A stretch of DNA of 64,000 nucleotides from Nitrosopumilus sp. K4 (lineage in GTDB: Archaea > Thermoproteota > Nitrososphaeria > Nitrososphaerales > Nitrosopumilaceae): contig NZ_CP067007.1 in assembly GCF_018128925.1 (NCBI RefSeq), forward strand, positions 186,001-250,000, read 5' to 3'. A model generated the notes under the pieces. That model did no database searches and was not told the DNA's origin. It saw only the letters and a list, made by a program, of their open reading frames with translations. Within the stretch, counting starts at the first letter, position 1. Every line of letters starts with the position of its first letter. Made by a program: the position numbers and the translations under genes. Shown piece by piece: positions 40,359-49,643 of the stretch.

Positions 40359-41270
40359 GTGGAACCCAGTCTGGCTACTTCTGTAGGTAAAATTCAACTA
40401 GAGCGACCAGTTATGCTGGCTTCTGGCATTCTGGGAATTTCTCTTGATGTCTTTAATCGTCTTTATCGTTCTGGTGCAGGAGCAGTAGTAACAAAGTCTC
40501 TTAGCAAGGAACCTTGGGAAGGATATCCTAACCCTACAATCTTTAGTGTAAAAGGTGGGGGATGGATTAATGCCGTAGGGCTTTCAAACCCTGGTGCTGA
40601 GTACTTTGCAAAAATGATTGAATCAAATAAAGACATTCCAATCATTGTTAGCCTTGTTGGTTCTATTCCTGAAGATTTTGAATTCATGATAAACCAATTT
40701 AAAAATTGCAATGTTACTGCGTATGAGCTGAATCTTTCATGTCCTCACGTTGCTAAGGTTGGACTTGAAGTAGGTGATGATCCTGATCTTGTAAAGAAAA
40801 TTGTAAACACTGTGAAAAATTCAACTGATGTTCCAGCAATTGCAAAAGTTGGATTGGGAACAACGCATTATTTGAAAACAGTTGGTACTGCAATAGAATC
40901 TGGAATTGACGCAATTACTGCAATTAATACAATTAGGGCTATGGCAATTGATGTGTCTACAAAGAGGCCGATTCTTAGCAACAAATTTGGTGGATTGTCT
41001 GGAACCCCCATCAAGCCTGTTGCTTTGAGATGCGTATATGAGATTTCTTCAAAGTATGATATCCCGATAATTGGATGTGGTGGGATTTCTACTTGGGAAG
41101 ATGCCGTAGAGTTCTTCTTAGCAGGTGCTTCTTCTATTCAGCTTGGAAGTGCAATAGGTGATAACTGGATAAATGTGTTTGACGACATTAACAACGGGAT
41201 AAAAAAATACATGAATGAACATGGATTTTCAAAAATTGAGGAGATGGTAGGTCTTGCAAAGAAATCATAA
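40359..41270 (+). CDS. pyrD: Dihydroorotate dehydrogenase catalytic subunit (PyrDB type)
   Basis: Oxidises dihydroorotate to orotate with FMN. The 303-residue barrel has MLASGILGISLDV, GWINAVGLSNPGAEYF, AYELNLSCPHV with the active-site region, AIAKVGLGTTHY, IGCGGISTWEDAVEF and GASSIQLGSAI. The presence of a PyrK partner downstream (17-base overlap) makes it the class 1B enzyme that passes electrons to NAD. GTG 40359 start. Confidence 0.94.
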   Translation: MEPSLATSVGKIQLERPVMLASGILGISLDVFNRLYRSGAGAVVTKSLSKEPWEGYPNPTIFSVKGGGWINAVGLSNPGAEYFAKMIESNKDIPIIVSLVGSIPEDFEFMINQFKNCNVTAYELNLSCPHVAKVGLEVGDDPDLVKKIVNTVKNSTDVPAIAKVGLGTTHYLKTVGTAIESGIDAITAINTIRAMAIDVSTKRPILSNKFGGLSGTPIKPVALRCVYEISSKYDIPIIGCGGISTWEDAVEFFLAGASSIQLGSAIGDNWINVFDDINNGIKKYMNEHGFSKIEEMVGLAKKS

Positions 41271-42066
41271 CCATCCAAAAATTTGTACTATTGAAAAAGT
41301 TATTGATGAGACACCTACTGTTAGAACTTTAGTGTTCTCTGATGATGTTTTGTCAGATGTTTTTCCTGGACAATTTGCAATGGTTTGGATTCCTGGCGTT
41401 AATGAGTTACCAATGAGTGTGATGATTACAAATGAAACAGGAAAGGCTGCATTCACTGTAAGAAAACATGGTCCTGCATCAACAGGACTATTCAATGTCA
41501 AAGTAGGTCAACAAATTGGAATTAGAGGGCCATATGGAAATTCATTTGATTTGAAACAAGGAAATCTATTGCTTGTTGGCGGGGGAACTGGATTGGTACC
41601 GATGATGCGTCTTTTGACATTTGTACAACCTGATGATGATGTTACTGTCCTCATTGGCGCAAAATCCAAAGAAGAAGTATTCTTTGAGGATTTGGCAAAC
41701 AAACTCTTGGAGAAAAATCCACATAGGGTTATCGTAACTACTGATGATGGAAGTTATGGAGAAAAGGGATTTGTTACTGATATTGTAGAAAAACTAGTTG
41801 CTGAAAACAAGTATGATGGTGTTTATACCTGTGGTCCTGAAATTATGATGTTTAAGACAGTGCAATTAGCTCATTCAAAGGGTCTTTTTGTACAAGCAAG
41901 TCTTGAACGTATGATGAAATGTGGTGTAGGAATATGTGGAAGTTGTTGCGTGGGAGAAGACTTGGTTTGCAGAGATGGGACTGTTTTTGATGGTGATCAC
42001 CTGATGTCAAACAAGGAATTTGGGCGTTTTCATAGAAACAAGGCTGGAATTTTAGAAAATTACTAG
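41254..42066 (+). CDS. pyrK: Dihydroorotate dehydrogenase electron-transfer subunit PyrK
   Basis: A 270-residue FAD and 2Fe-2S protein. The flavin-binding part shows FPGQFAMVWIPG and GIRGPYGNSFDL, the NAD part LLLVGGGTGLVPMMRL, and the C-terminal cluster CGVGICGSCCVGEDLVC supplies the four Fe-S cysteines (about 223, 228, 231 and 239). It starts at TTG 41254 inside the end of pyrD. Confidence 0.94.
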   Translation: MQRNHNHPKICTIEKVIDETPTVRTLVFSDDVLSDVFPGQFAMVWIPGVNELPMSVMITNETGKAAFTVRKHGPASTGLFNVKVGQQIGIRGPYGNSFDLKQGNLLLVGGGTGLVPMMRLLTFVQPDDDVTVLIGAKSKEEVFFEDLANKLLEKNPHRVIVTTDDGSYGEKGFVTDIVEKLVAENKYDGVYTCGPEIMMFKTVQLAHSKGLFVQASLERMMKCGVGICGSCCVGEDLVCRDGTVFDGDHLMSNKEFGRFHRNKAGILENY

Positions 42067-42117
42067 TATCTACCAGCAAGGTTTAAAATAAATCATGAAA
42101 TTATTGCGTTGAAGGGC

Positions 42118-43842
42118 ATGGGTACTCCAAAAATTGTATTGACTGCAGATCGTACTTTGATGTCGCCATATAGGGGACTCTCATTAGCTACGTTTTTTGG
42201 ATGTGCTCCGGCAATTGATCCACATAGGGACAAAAACAGTTTTTGGTACAAAATTCTTGGAAACCAAGTAACCCCAAAAATTCTGTTTGATTTTATTTGT
42301 AATTATATTCCTCATACTAACGGCGTTGCAAAATTTGCTCCATATGGACTCAGAAAACTTGAGGCTGGTTTGCTACGAGATGGATTTAGACGTGATGAAG
42401 TAGTTGTTGCACATCCTGATCATATTGAAAAATTCATTGGGCCTGAAACTCAAGTTGTTGGAACATATGAGATGGACCCTCTGGGAATGGGTCCTGTAAC
42501 TATGACATTTACTTATGGTAGAAAACAAATCTCATATGACGAATTATACAATACTGAACTCCATCATAGAATCAAAACTGCTAAAGAAAAAACTGGGAGT
42601 AAAGCCAAAGTAATCTCTGGAGCTTCTGGAACCTGGCAATACAATTATGATCCAGAAAAAATTGAAGAGTTTGGAATTTATGCAATTTTAGAAGGTGAAC
42701 TTGGTGGTATTGCACCAGAAATTGATGGGCATGCTGGTAGGTTCTTTAACTATTTGATTAATGGTGACTTTGAAAATATGGATCCTTTCAGAAAAAGAAG
42801 TGATTTCAAAGTAAACATCAAAGAGTTTGAAAGAAATGGAAAAAAACTTCATGGACGATTTGTTAATTTCTGGGATAGGCCTGACTTGGAAGAAATTCCT
42901 GACATTGTTGAACCGAGTATGCATGGAATGGTTGAAGTTATGAGAGGATGTGGTAGAGGATGTAAATTCTGTGATGTTACACTAAGAGCATTAAGATACT
43001 ATCCTCCAGAAAAAGTCAAAAAAGAAATTGAAATTAACATGAAAAAAGGTGGTTCCAAATCTGCTTGGATTCACAGTGATGATATTTTTGTTTACGGAAT
43101 GGATCCAAGAACTGCAAAAGGAATGGAACCAAACAGAGAAGCACTAGAGGAACTTTTCACAGCAATCATGTCTACAGGTGTTGAACATACAAACCCAACA
43201 CACGGTACACTTGCAGGAGCAATTGCCGATGAAAAACTAATTCCAAATCTTTCAAAAATCATCAAGTCTGGACCTGACAACATGATTGGTGTTCAGGCTG
43301 GTTTTGAAACAGGTAGTCTTAGATTGATTGGAAAATATGCCGATAGAAAACTCGCACCATATTCACCAGAAGAATGGCATTGGGTTGTAAAAGAAGGTGT
43401 CAAGACCCTGAATAAGGATTATTGGATTCCTGCATTTACTCTTATTATGGGACTGGATAATGATGAACAACCAGAAGATTCCTGGGAAACTATTCGTTTA
43501 ATCAGTGAATTAGAACGTGAACAACCAGGTTCAATGTTTACTGCAACTGCATTAACATTTGTTCCAATTGGTTTGCTTGAAAAATCTGATTTCTTTAATA
43601 TTGGAAATGAAATGACTCCTGCACAACTGGGTGTATTGTACAAAACTTGGCAGCACAATTTCAAATATGGAATCCAAAAATTCATGACCAAAACTGGTGC
43701 AAAAGGCCCTCAAAGATACTTTTTCAATGCTATTGCAAGGTCTCTGGGTGGTGTTCCATTAGGCGCTATGGAAAGATATGCACGCAAAAAAAGCCGTGAA
43801 CATGAACATGTCATTGAAACTGTAAAGGCCAAGTACTGGTAG
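42118..43842 (+). CDS. B12-binding-type radical SAM protein
   Basis: A 574-residue enzyme with a B12-binding-like N-terminal half and a radical SAM domain: VEVMRGCGRGCKFCDVTL holds the CxxxCxxC cluster site near residue 285, followed by SAWIHSDDIFVYG, and GVQAGFETGSLRLIGKY. The reaction is unknown; homologues act on lipids, tetrapyrroles or RNA. ATG 42118 is seven bases after the start expected from TATA-like TTTAAAATA (42081-42089); TTG 42109 is possible. It lies 51 bases after pyrK. Confidence 0.85.
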   Translation: MGTPKIVLTADRTLMSPYRGLSLATFFGCAPAIDPHRDKNSFWYKILGNQVTPKILFDFICNYIPHTNGVAKFAPYGLRKLEAGLLRDGFRRDEVVVAHPDHIEKFIGPETQVVGTYEMDPLGMGPVTMTFTYGRKQISYDELYNTELHHRIKTAKEKTGSKAKVISGASGTWQYNYDPEKIEEFGIYAILEGELGGIAPEIDGHAGRFFNYLINGDFENMDPFRKRSDFKVNIKEFERNGKKLHGRFVNFWDRPDLEEIPDIVEPSMHGMVEVMRGCGRGCKFCDVTLRALRYYPPEKVKKEIEINMKKGGSKSAWIHSDDIFVYGMDPRTAKGMEPNREALEELFTAIMSTGVEHTNPTHGTLAGAIADEKLIPNLSKIIKSGPDNMIGVQAGFETGSLRLIGKYADRKLAPYSPEEWHWVVKEGVKTLNKDYWIPAFTLIMGLDNDEQPEDSWETIRLISELEREQPGSMFTATALTFVPIGLLEKSDFFNIGNEMTPAQLGVLYKTWQHNFKYGIQKFMTKTGAKGPQRYFFNAIARSLGGVPLGAMERYARKKSREHEHVIETVKAKYW

Positions 43843-43882
43843 TATACAAATACATAAATTCACTATTTTTGCATTATATTAC

Positions 43883-44065
43883 ATGGCAACTCACGGTTCG
43901 CTTACTAAAGCAGGCAAAGTAAGAGGTCAAACACCAAAAGTTGAAGGAAGAAAAATTGTTGGTACTAACTCTAGCCTTAGAAATAAAAGCAATTTCAAAA
44001 AGAGATTCGTTCTTGGCAGAGTTCCAGGACAAAACAAGCCTGGACAACGTAGAAAGAGACGATAG
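43883..44065 (+). CDS. rps30e: 30S ribosomal protein S30e (eS30)
   Basis: A 60-residue basic protein with the conserved THGSLTKAGKVRGQTPKVEG start and a KRFVLGRVPGQNKPGQ end. It lies near the decoding region of the small subunit. Transcribed alone from a TATA-like AAATACATAAAT about 26 bases upstream. No ubiquitin-like fusion, as expected for archaea. Confidence 0.93.
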   Translation: MATHGSLTKAGKVRGQTPKVEGRKIVGTNSSLRNKSNFKKRFVLGRVPGQNKPGQRRKRR

Positions 44066-44120
44066 TCAAATTCTGTTGTAATAAATTATCTGTTTGCGAT
44101 CAATCTCCAAAACAATATCC

Positions 44121-44151
44121 TTATAAAGTACTGGTACCGTACCATACGGTA
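44121..44151 (+). promoter_or_regulatory. radA promoter with palindrome abutting the start
   Basis: TTATAAAG (44121-44128) is a strong TATA box; its centre is 26 bases before ATG 44151, so radA mRNA is probably leaderless. The whole interval next to the start is a perfect 17-bp palindrome, TACCGTACCATACGGTA (44135-44151), with 7-base arms and a CCA spacer, its last base being the A of the start codon. This is the position of a classic archaeal repressor site, which would block polymerase recruitment. The binding protein is unknown. Confidence 0.55.
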
Positions 44152-45317
44152 TGGTTGAAGATTTAAGATTAGATAGTTTAGAGGGCGTAGGTCCTGTAAC
44201 TACTAGGAAGTTATCTGATGCAGGTGTCCACAACGTAATGGATCTCATAGTTAGAGGTCCTGTTGAAATTGCAGAAATAACTGGAATGGAAAAAGACACC
44301 GCAGAAAAAATTGTCAATAAAGCCCGACAGCATCTAGTTGATGGAGGATTGCTTGCAAAGAATTTTGTTAATGCAAGTGAGATTTACAAACATAGACAAT
44401 CCATTGGTAAGATTACAACTGGTACCAATTGTCTTGATACTCTATTTGATGGTGGTCTTGAAACACAAGCCCTTACAGAAGTTTACGGTGAGTTTGGTTG
44501 TGGAAAAACACAATTTGCTCATACGATGTCAGTAATGGTTCAAAAACCAAAAGAAGAAGGTGGGTTAGAAGGCTCTGTGTTATACATTGATACTGAAAAT
44601 ACTTTCAGACCTGAAAGAATTGTATCTATTGCACAAGCACATGGAATGGATCCTGAAAAAGTTTTAGATAATATCATTGTTGCACGAGCATACAACAGTG
44701 CACACCAAACATTGATCCTTGAGGAATCTGGACCTGTAATAGAAGAAAACAACGTAAAACTGATTGTTGCAGACTCTGCAGTTGGACTTTTCCGTTCTGA
44801 ATATCTTGGAAGAGGAACACTATCTAACAGACAACAAAAACTAAATCACTTTGTTCATCTGTTATCTAGAATTGCAGAAACATACAACTGTGCTGCAATT
44901 GCTACAAACCAAGTTATGGCATCTCCTGACGTCTTCTTTGGTGATCCTACACGTCCAATTGGTGGAAATGTTGTTGCACACACAAGTACATACCGAATCT
45001 ACTTTAAGAAATCAGGCAAGAAAAGAATTGCAAGAATGGTTGATAGCCCTCATCATCCTGAAGAGGAGGTCATTTTTGCATTAGGTGAGGCTGGAGTAAT
45101 GGATCCAGAAGAAGCTGAAAAGAAGACCAAAAAGATAACCAAAAAGGCAACTACAAAGAAGACAAAAGAACCTGAACTAGAAACTGAAGTTGAAGTACCA
45201 TCAGAGACTGATACTGAAACCAAAGTTGAAACAAAAACAGAAACAGCTGACTCTGATACTACAGTTGAATCTACACCCGAAGAACCTGTAGATGAGTCAG
45301 AACCTGTAGAAGAATAA
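44151..45317 (+). CDS. radA: DNA repair and recombination protein RadA
   Basis: The archaeal RecA/Rad51 recombinase. A helix-hairpin-helix N-terminal domain (LEGVGPVTTRKLSDAG) precedes the ATPase core with Walker A GEFGCGKTQ (about 113-121), Walker B KLIVADSAVGLFR and the L2-loop region. A low-complexity acidic tail of E/T/V/S/K residues (about 60 residues after position 325) is unusual; core RadA ends near 320. The leaderless promoter carries a palindrome. T-rich sequence follows the stop. Confidence 0.97.
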   Translation: MVEDLRLDSLEGVGPVTTRKLSDAGVHNVMDLIVRGPVEIAEITGMEKDTAEKIVNKARQHLVDGGLLAKNFVNASEIYKHRQSIGKITTGTNCLDTLFDGGLETQALTEVYGEFGCGKTQFAHTMSVMVQKPKEEGGLEGSVLYIDTENTFRPERIVSIAQAHGMDPEKVLDNIIVARAYNSAHQTLILEESGPVIEENNVKLIVADSAVGLFRSEYLGRGTLSNRQQKLNHFVHLLSRIAETYNCAAIATNQVMASPDVFFGDPTRPIGGNVVAHTSTYRIYFKKSGKKRIARMVDSPHHPEEEVIFALGEAGVMDPEEAEKKTKKITKKATTKKTKEPELETEVEVPSETDTETKVETKTETADSDTTVESTPEEPVDESEPVEE

Positions 45318-45320
45318 CTC

Positions 45321-45337
45321 TTCTTTTTTTCCTTTTT
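45321..45337 (+). terminator. T-rich terminator after radA
   Basis: Two T tracts (T7 at 45324-45330 and T5 at 45333-45337) follow directly after the radA stop codon, split by CC. Such tracts suffice for archaeal termination. The next gene starts at 45374 with its own upstream AT-rich sequence. Confidence 0.45.
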
Positions 45338-45373
45338 GTAATCTATGAATATAGCTTTGAACTTTTTTTATCA

Positions 45374-45988
45374 ATGTCTGAGATAAAATGTATCTTGTTT
45401 GATATTGGTGGCGTTTTAGTTGATTGGCACATGTCCTGGATCACTTCAGAGGTATCAAAGCGATTTAAAATTAAAGAATCTCTGATTAATGAAGGCTTTA
45501 CAAATTATCTTCATGAATTGGATTCTGGATATATTGATGAAAATACCTTTTGGAGAAAAATTGCAGATTACATCGGATCTGAATCACTTAGAAACAATAC
45601 TGAATCCTTGTGGAGTACCTACTTTAGCAAAAACGCAAAACCAAATCATAGTATCATAAACATTGCAAAAGATCTTCAGACAAACTCTTACACTATGGGA
45701 ATTATCTCAAACATTGAAAAGATAACACACAAAATTGTTAATGACTGGAATGTTTTGGAACCTTTTGAACACTATTTCATGTCTTATCAAATTGGATTCT
45801 CAAAACCAAATCCAAAAATCTACGAACATGTGTTAGAGAGACTTCCGTTTAAGCCCAATGAGGTGTTTTTCATTGATGATAAGCAATCAAATGTTGACGC
45901 TGCAAGAAAATTTGGATTAAAATCTGTGCTTTTTGAAGATGATGTCCTATTGAAAAAATCCCTCGATGAATATGGAATCAAAGTGTAA
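45374..45988 (+). CDS. HAD-superfamily hydrolase
   Basis: A 204-residue HAD phosphatase: motif I ILFDIGGVLVDW with the nucleophile and acid/base Asp pair replaced by DxGG (D-I-G), motif II GIISN, and motif III/IV in GFSKPNPKIY and VFFIDDKQSNVDAA. The DIGGV form of motif I is normal in HAD IA phosphatases acting on small sugar or nucleotide phosphates. Substrate unknown. Confidence 0.85.
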   Translation: MSEIKCILFDIGGVLVDWHMSWITSEVSKRFKIKESLINEGFTNYLHELDSGYIDENTFWRKIADYIGSESLRNNTESLWSTYFSKNAKPNHSIINIAKDLQTNSYTMGIISNIEKITHKIVNDWNVLEPFEHYFMSYQIGFSKPNPKIYEHVLERLPFKPNEVFFIDDKQSNVDAARKFGLKSVLFEDDVLLKKSLDEYGIKV

Positions 45989-46060
45989 TGGATACAAGAA
46001 ACCCTACATGTTTTTTGGAGTGTGTTGATTAAATTATAATATTTGAAAATTTGCTTATAC

Positions 46061-47119
46061 ATGATGACTGACCTTTATGGCCTCCTACCCGAAGAAATGG
46101 AGAAATTGGTGATGGATATGGGTTATCAAAGATATAGAGCAGATCAAATACTGCTCCCGTTATACTACAAATTTCCAAAGGATATATCAGAAATTAAACA
46201 ACTCCCAAAAACAATGAGAGAAGAATTGATTAAAGCAGGATACACAATAGGTTCAACTAAAGAGATTCACCAAGTAGTTAGCAAAGATGGTGAAACAATG
46301 AAATTACTTCTCGGCCTTCCTGATGATAATTCTGTTGAAACTGTTCTAATGCAATATCCCTCAACAAAACTTTTTGGAATTCCACGTTCGACAATTTGTG
46401 TATCGACTCAAATTGGTTGTGCAATGGGATGTGTTTTTTGTGCAACAGGACAAATGGGATTTGAAACCAATCTTAGAGCTGAGCATATTGTATCTCAGGT
46501 AATTCACTTTGCAGAAATTTTACAAAAACGCAATCAGCATGTCACTAATATTGTATTTATGGGAATGGGTGAACCGATGGCAAATTATGATGAGATGATT
46601 AAAGCAATTCGCATACTCACACACCCAAGAGGTTTTGGAATTGGTCAACGACATATTACAATATCTACGATTGGTATAACATCGGGAATCGACAAACTTG
46701 CTGAAGAAGATCTACAAATCGGTCTTGCAATATCGTTACATGCTCCAAACGATAAACTACGAAAAAAACTTGTTCCAACAGCAGGGCCAAACTCTGTACA
46801 GGAAATCATTGATGCTGGAAGACGTTATTTCAAAAAAACAGGACGTCGTGTAACATTTGAGTATGCTTTGATGGAAGGTGTAAATGATTCAATTGAAACT
46901 GCAATGGAATTAGCTAATCTTTTGAAAGGAAATGGCTCTCATGTTAATCTGATTCCAATAAATCCTACTGCAGGTGATTTTAAACGACCTTCAACTGGAC
47001 GTGTTTTAAAATTTGAGCAAATTTTAGTGGATGCTGGAATAAATTGTACTGTTAGGGTCGAAAAGGGTACTGAGATCTCTGCTGCATGTGGTCAATTGCG
47101 AACAGATATGATGAACTAA
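46061..47119 (+). CDS. rlmN: Radical SAM rRNA methyltransferase RlmN
   Basis: Methylates C2 of A2503 in 23S rRNA and A37 in tRNA in bacteria. Motifs: TICVSTQIGCAMGCVFCATG (cluster CxxxCxxC), VFMGMGEPMANYDE, HITISTIGI, and the C-terminal AACGQLR cysteine that acts with a second Cys in methyl transfer. ATG 46061/46064 lie 26 bases from the TATA-like TTATAATAT (46033-46041); the TTG at 46043 is not needed. RlmN is a mainly bacterial family. Confidence 0.9.
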   Translation: MMTDLYGLLPEEMEKLVMDMGYQRYRADQILLPLYYKFPKDISEIKQLPKTMREELIKAGYTIGSTKEIHQVVSKDGETMKLLLGLPDDNSVETVLMQYPSTKLFGIPRSTICVSTQIGCAMGCVFCATGQMGFETNLRAEHIVSQVIHFAEILQKRNQHVTNIVFMGMGEPMANYDEMIKAIRILTHPRGFGIGQRHITISTIGITSGIDKLAEEDLQIGLAISLHAPNDKLRKKLVPTAGPNSVQEIIDAGRRYFKKTGRRVTFEYALMEGVNDSIETAMELANLLKGNGSHVNLIPINPTAGDFKRPSTGRVLKFEQILVDAGINCTVRVEKGTEISAACGQLRTDMMN

Positions 47120-47215
47120 TTTTCTAAAATTCTTTTAAAATTCCACAAATTTAATGCCAAATCTGCCTACCTTTGGTAACTGTTAAAATAGGGTCTTTGG
47201 GAGTTCTACTCAGAT

Positions 47216-47515
47216 ATGGCAACTAAGAAGACCTCTGGTCGCTCACATGGATTTAAGCATAAATCAAGGTCTGTGATGAAGAAAAAATCCCCAAGAGGAG
47301 TATCATTCCTACTTAGAGAGTATCAGGAAGGTCAGCAAGCACTTGTCATTATTGATCCTAGACAGCACAAAGGATTGCCACATAGACGATATCATGGCAA
47401 AGTTGGTATTGTGACAAATGTAGGTAGACGTGCAGTAACACTAGATGTGAAATTAGGAAATAAAACGAAAACCTTAATCACTAGAATGGATCATATCAAA
47501 CCGTTCGGTGTATAG
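47216..47515 (+). CDS. rpl21e: 50S ribosomal protein L21e (eL21)
   Basis: A 99-residue basic protein with SRSVMKKKSPRGVSFLLREY, DPRQHKGLPHRRYHGKVGI and RMDHIKPFGV. Leader of a conserved archaeal operon; the TATA-like TGTTAAAATA (47181-47190) is 26-28 bases from the ATG. The rpo4 gene begins two bases after its stop. Confidence 0.96.
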   Translation: MATKKTSGRSHGFKHKSRSVMKKKSPRGVSFLLREYQEGQQALVIIDPRQHKGLPHRRYHGKVGIVTNVGRRAVTLDVKLGNKTKTLITRMDHIKPFGV

Positions 47516-47517
47516 AA

Positions 47518-47844
47518 ATGGAAGAGGTAAAAAAGAAACAAAGCATTTCTCTTTCTGAAGTTAAAGAGATTTTAGGAAAAGTTGACGCTGAAGAAATGGA
47601 TCAAATTCAGCGATGGACCTATGATTATGTTTCAAAATTTGCAAAAATTGATCCTAAAGATGCTAAAGAGATGAAAAAGAAACTCATCAAAGAATGTGAA
47701 TTAACAGAAGAGGAAGCTGTTGAAATTGTAAACATTAGACCATCTAGCTTGGCAGAACTACGTTCATTCACATTTGGATGGAAGAAACTTATTCTTGCAG
47801 AAACTCTAGAAAAAATGCTCAAGATAATCAAGGAGCATTCTTAA
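47518..47844 (+). CDS. rpo4: RNA polymerase subunit Rpo4 (RpoF)
   Basis: The Rpb4-like stalk subunit (108 residues), which pairs with Rpo7. Helical throughout: ISLSEVKEILGKVDAEE, WTYDYVSKFAKID, LTEEEAVEIVNIRPSSLAEL. Archaea commonly encode it between L21e and DUF655, as here, which supports the call. Confidence 0.92.
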   Translation: MEEVKKKQSISLSEVKEILGKVDAEEMDQIQRWTYDYVSKFAKIDPKDAKEMKKKLIKECELTEEEAVEIVNIRPSSLAELRSFTFGWKKLILAETLEKMLKIIKEHS

Positions 47845-47864
47845 TCTTTCAGGAGTAGTTTATC

Positions 47865-48431
47865 TTGCATAGGGCACATTCCCCACCTAGAAAGTATGAA
47901 GAGTATGCATATGTTTTAGATTTTAATCCACGAGGAAAATCATCTACTGTTCGTGGACGTGAAGGAATTATCATCACTGCGATTGGCGAAGATCGTTTAA
48001 CATTACTTGAAATTCTCGGTGTTCCCAACTCTGCTTTTGAAGTGGGAGAACGAATTTACATTGGAAAGGAAGGAAGAACAAAAGTTCTTTCTGTTCTTGG
48101 AAAAATGGAATATGATAACATATCTTCTTCTGCTCAGAGTGAATTGCCTGGAGTAGTTGAAAAAATTGTAACTCAAAACGAATCTAGATTTGTAGATTAT
48201 CTAAACAATGCACAACCCCTTACTCCAAGAATACATGCACTTGAATTAATTCCCGGTATTGGAAAAACATACATGAAAACGATGCTAGAAGAACGAGATA
48301 AGAAAAAATTTGAAAATTATCAGGATCTACAAGATAGAGTAGGATTCAAAGATCCAATCAAACACATCTCTGATAGGATAATGGATGAGATTACTGGTGA
48401 GAGTAGAATGAATCTCTTCGTCAAGAGATGA
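47865..48431 (+). CDS. DUF655 RNA/DNA-binding protein
   Basis: A 188-residue protein: an OB-like N-terminal part (YVLDFNPRGKSSTVRGREG) and a helix-hairpin-helix region (LELIPGIGKTYMKTMLEER). The DUF655 family is archaeal and its function is not established; position before ksgA suggests a link to ribosome maturation. TTG 47865 start. Confidence 0.9.
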   Translation: MHRAHSPPRKYEEYAYVLDFNPRGKSSTVRGREGIIITAIGEDRLTLLEILGVPNSAFEVGERIYIGKEGRTKVLSVLGKMEYDNISSSAQSELPGVVEKIVTQNESRFVDYLNNAQPLTPRIHALELIPGIGKTYMKTMLEERDKKKFENYQDLQDRVGFKDPIKHISDRIMDEITGESRMNLFVKR

Positions 48432-49126
48432 TTAAGAGAAAAAGACTCGGGCAACACTTTCTAAATTCAAATTCAATTGCACAATCTATCGTTTCTGAGG
48501 CTAAAATTACTAAAAATGATGTTGTATTTGAGATTGGAACTGGATTTGGAATTCTTACGCCTTTGTTATGCGCTAAAGCAAAAAAGGTAATTTCAATTGA
48601 TGCTGACAGTAAACTTTACCAAAATGCCAAGAACCAATTTGATAAAATTGAAAACCTTGAATTGAAGTTAGGTGATGGCTTCAAAACCAAAGATAAATTT
48701 ACAATATTTGTTTCAAATTTGCCTTACTCTAAAAGCAAAGACGCCATTGAATGGCTTGCACAAAAAAACTTCTCTCATGGGATAGTCATGGTTCAGAAGG
48801 AATTTGCTGACAAATTATTTGTTAAAACAAAAGATAGGCGAGCAGTGAACATCATAGCAAACTATGCCTTGGATTTTGAAAAAGTCAGAAATATAGGTAA
48901 AAACAACTTTGATCCTCCTCCAAAAGTGGATTCTGTAATACTTAGAGTGACAAAAAAGAAAATTGTTGACAAAAAACTAATCCAGACCATCAACAAGATC
49001 TTTTCTTATAGGAGAAAAACACTTCAAAATATTTACAAACAGTTTGGAAAAGAGACAAAGTCTGACAAACGCTTAGATGATCTTTCAGGAGATGAAATAG
49101 TTGCCATTGCAAAAGAAATACTTTGA
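48428..49126 (+). CDS. ksgA: 16S rRNA dimethyladenosine transferase KsgA/Dim1
   Basis: Makes m6,2A at the two adjacent adenosines near the 3' end of 16S rRNA. Markers: KRLGQHFLNSNSIAQ, VFEIGTGFGILTPLL, ISIDADSKL, the catalytic VSNLPYSKSK and FDPPPKVDSVIL. 232 residues from ATG 48428, which overlaps DUF655 by four bases. Confidence 0.96.
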   Translation: MIKRKRLGQHFLNSNSIAQSIVSEAKITKNDVVFEIGTGFGILTPLLCAKAKKVISIDADSKLYQNAKNQFDKIENLELKLGDGFKTKDKFTIFVSNLPYSKSKDAIEWLAQKNFSHGIVMVQKEFADKLFVKTKDRRAVNIIANYALDFEKVRNIGKNNFDPPPKVDSVILRVTKKKIVDKKLIQTINKIFSYRRKTLQNIYKQFGKETKSDKRLDDLSGDEIVAIAKEIL

Positions 49127-49643
49127 AAATGATGAATATCCTCCATCTGAGGATACTTTCTTCATTGCCTCAAACATAGAAAATGAGAAAGGTGACTCCG
49201 CATTAGATGTTGGAAGTGGTTCAGGTTATCTTACCAAACTCTTGTCTGAAAATTTCTTAAATGTGATTGGAACTGACATTAATTTTTCTGTTTTAAAAAA
49301 CCAGACATACAAAACAGACAATATTGTGTGTTGTAATGGTGCAGATGCATTATTGTTTGAATTTGACTTGATAGTGTGTAATCTGCCTTATCTTGCAACT
49401 GATGAAATTCTAGATGTTGCTACTGACGGTGGAAAAGATGGATTTGAAATACCAAAAAAAATATTTGATTCTGTAATTGATAAAATAAGAAAGGGAGGAA
49501 AATTCATCTTTGTTACTTCGTCCCTGTCTGATTACCAAAAACTCATTGATTATGTCCAAAAAATAGGCTTGAATCCAAAAATCATTGCAAAAAAGAAACT
49601 TTTCTTTGAGGAATTAATTCTTGTTGAAGCAAAACGATATTGA
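49101..49643 (+). CDS. HemK/Mtq2-like protein glutamine methyltransferase
   Basis: A 180-residue SAM methyltransferase: YPPSEDTFFIASNI, SALDVGSGSGYLTKLL and the substrate-amide motif CNLPYLATDE. Archaeal homologues methylate the GGQ glutamine of release factor aRF1, like eukaryotic Mtq2. TTG 49101 start, overlapping ksgA by 26 bases; last gene of the L21e operon. Confidence 0.88.
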   Translation: MPLQKKYFENDEYPPSEDTFFIASNIENEKGDSALDVGSGSGYLTKLLSENFLNVIGTDINFSVLKNQTYKTDNIVCCNGADALLFEFDLIVCNLPYLATDEILDVATDGGKDGFEIPKKIFDSVIDKIRKGGKFIFVTSSLSDYQKLIDYVQKIGLNPKIIAKKKLFFEELILVEAKRY

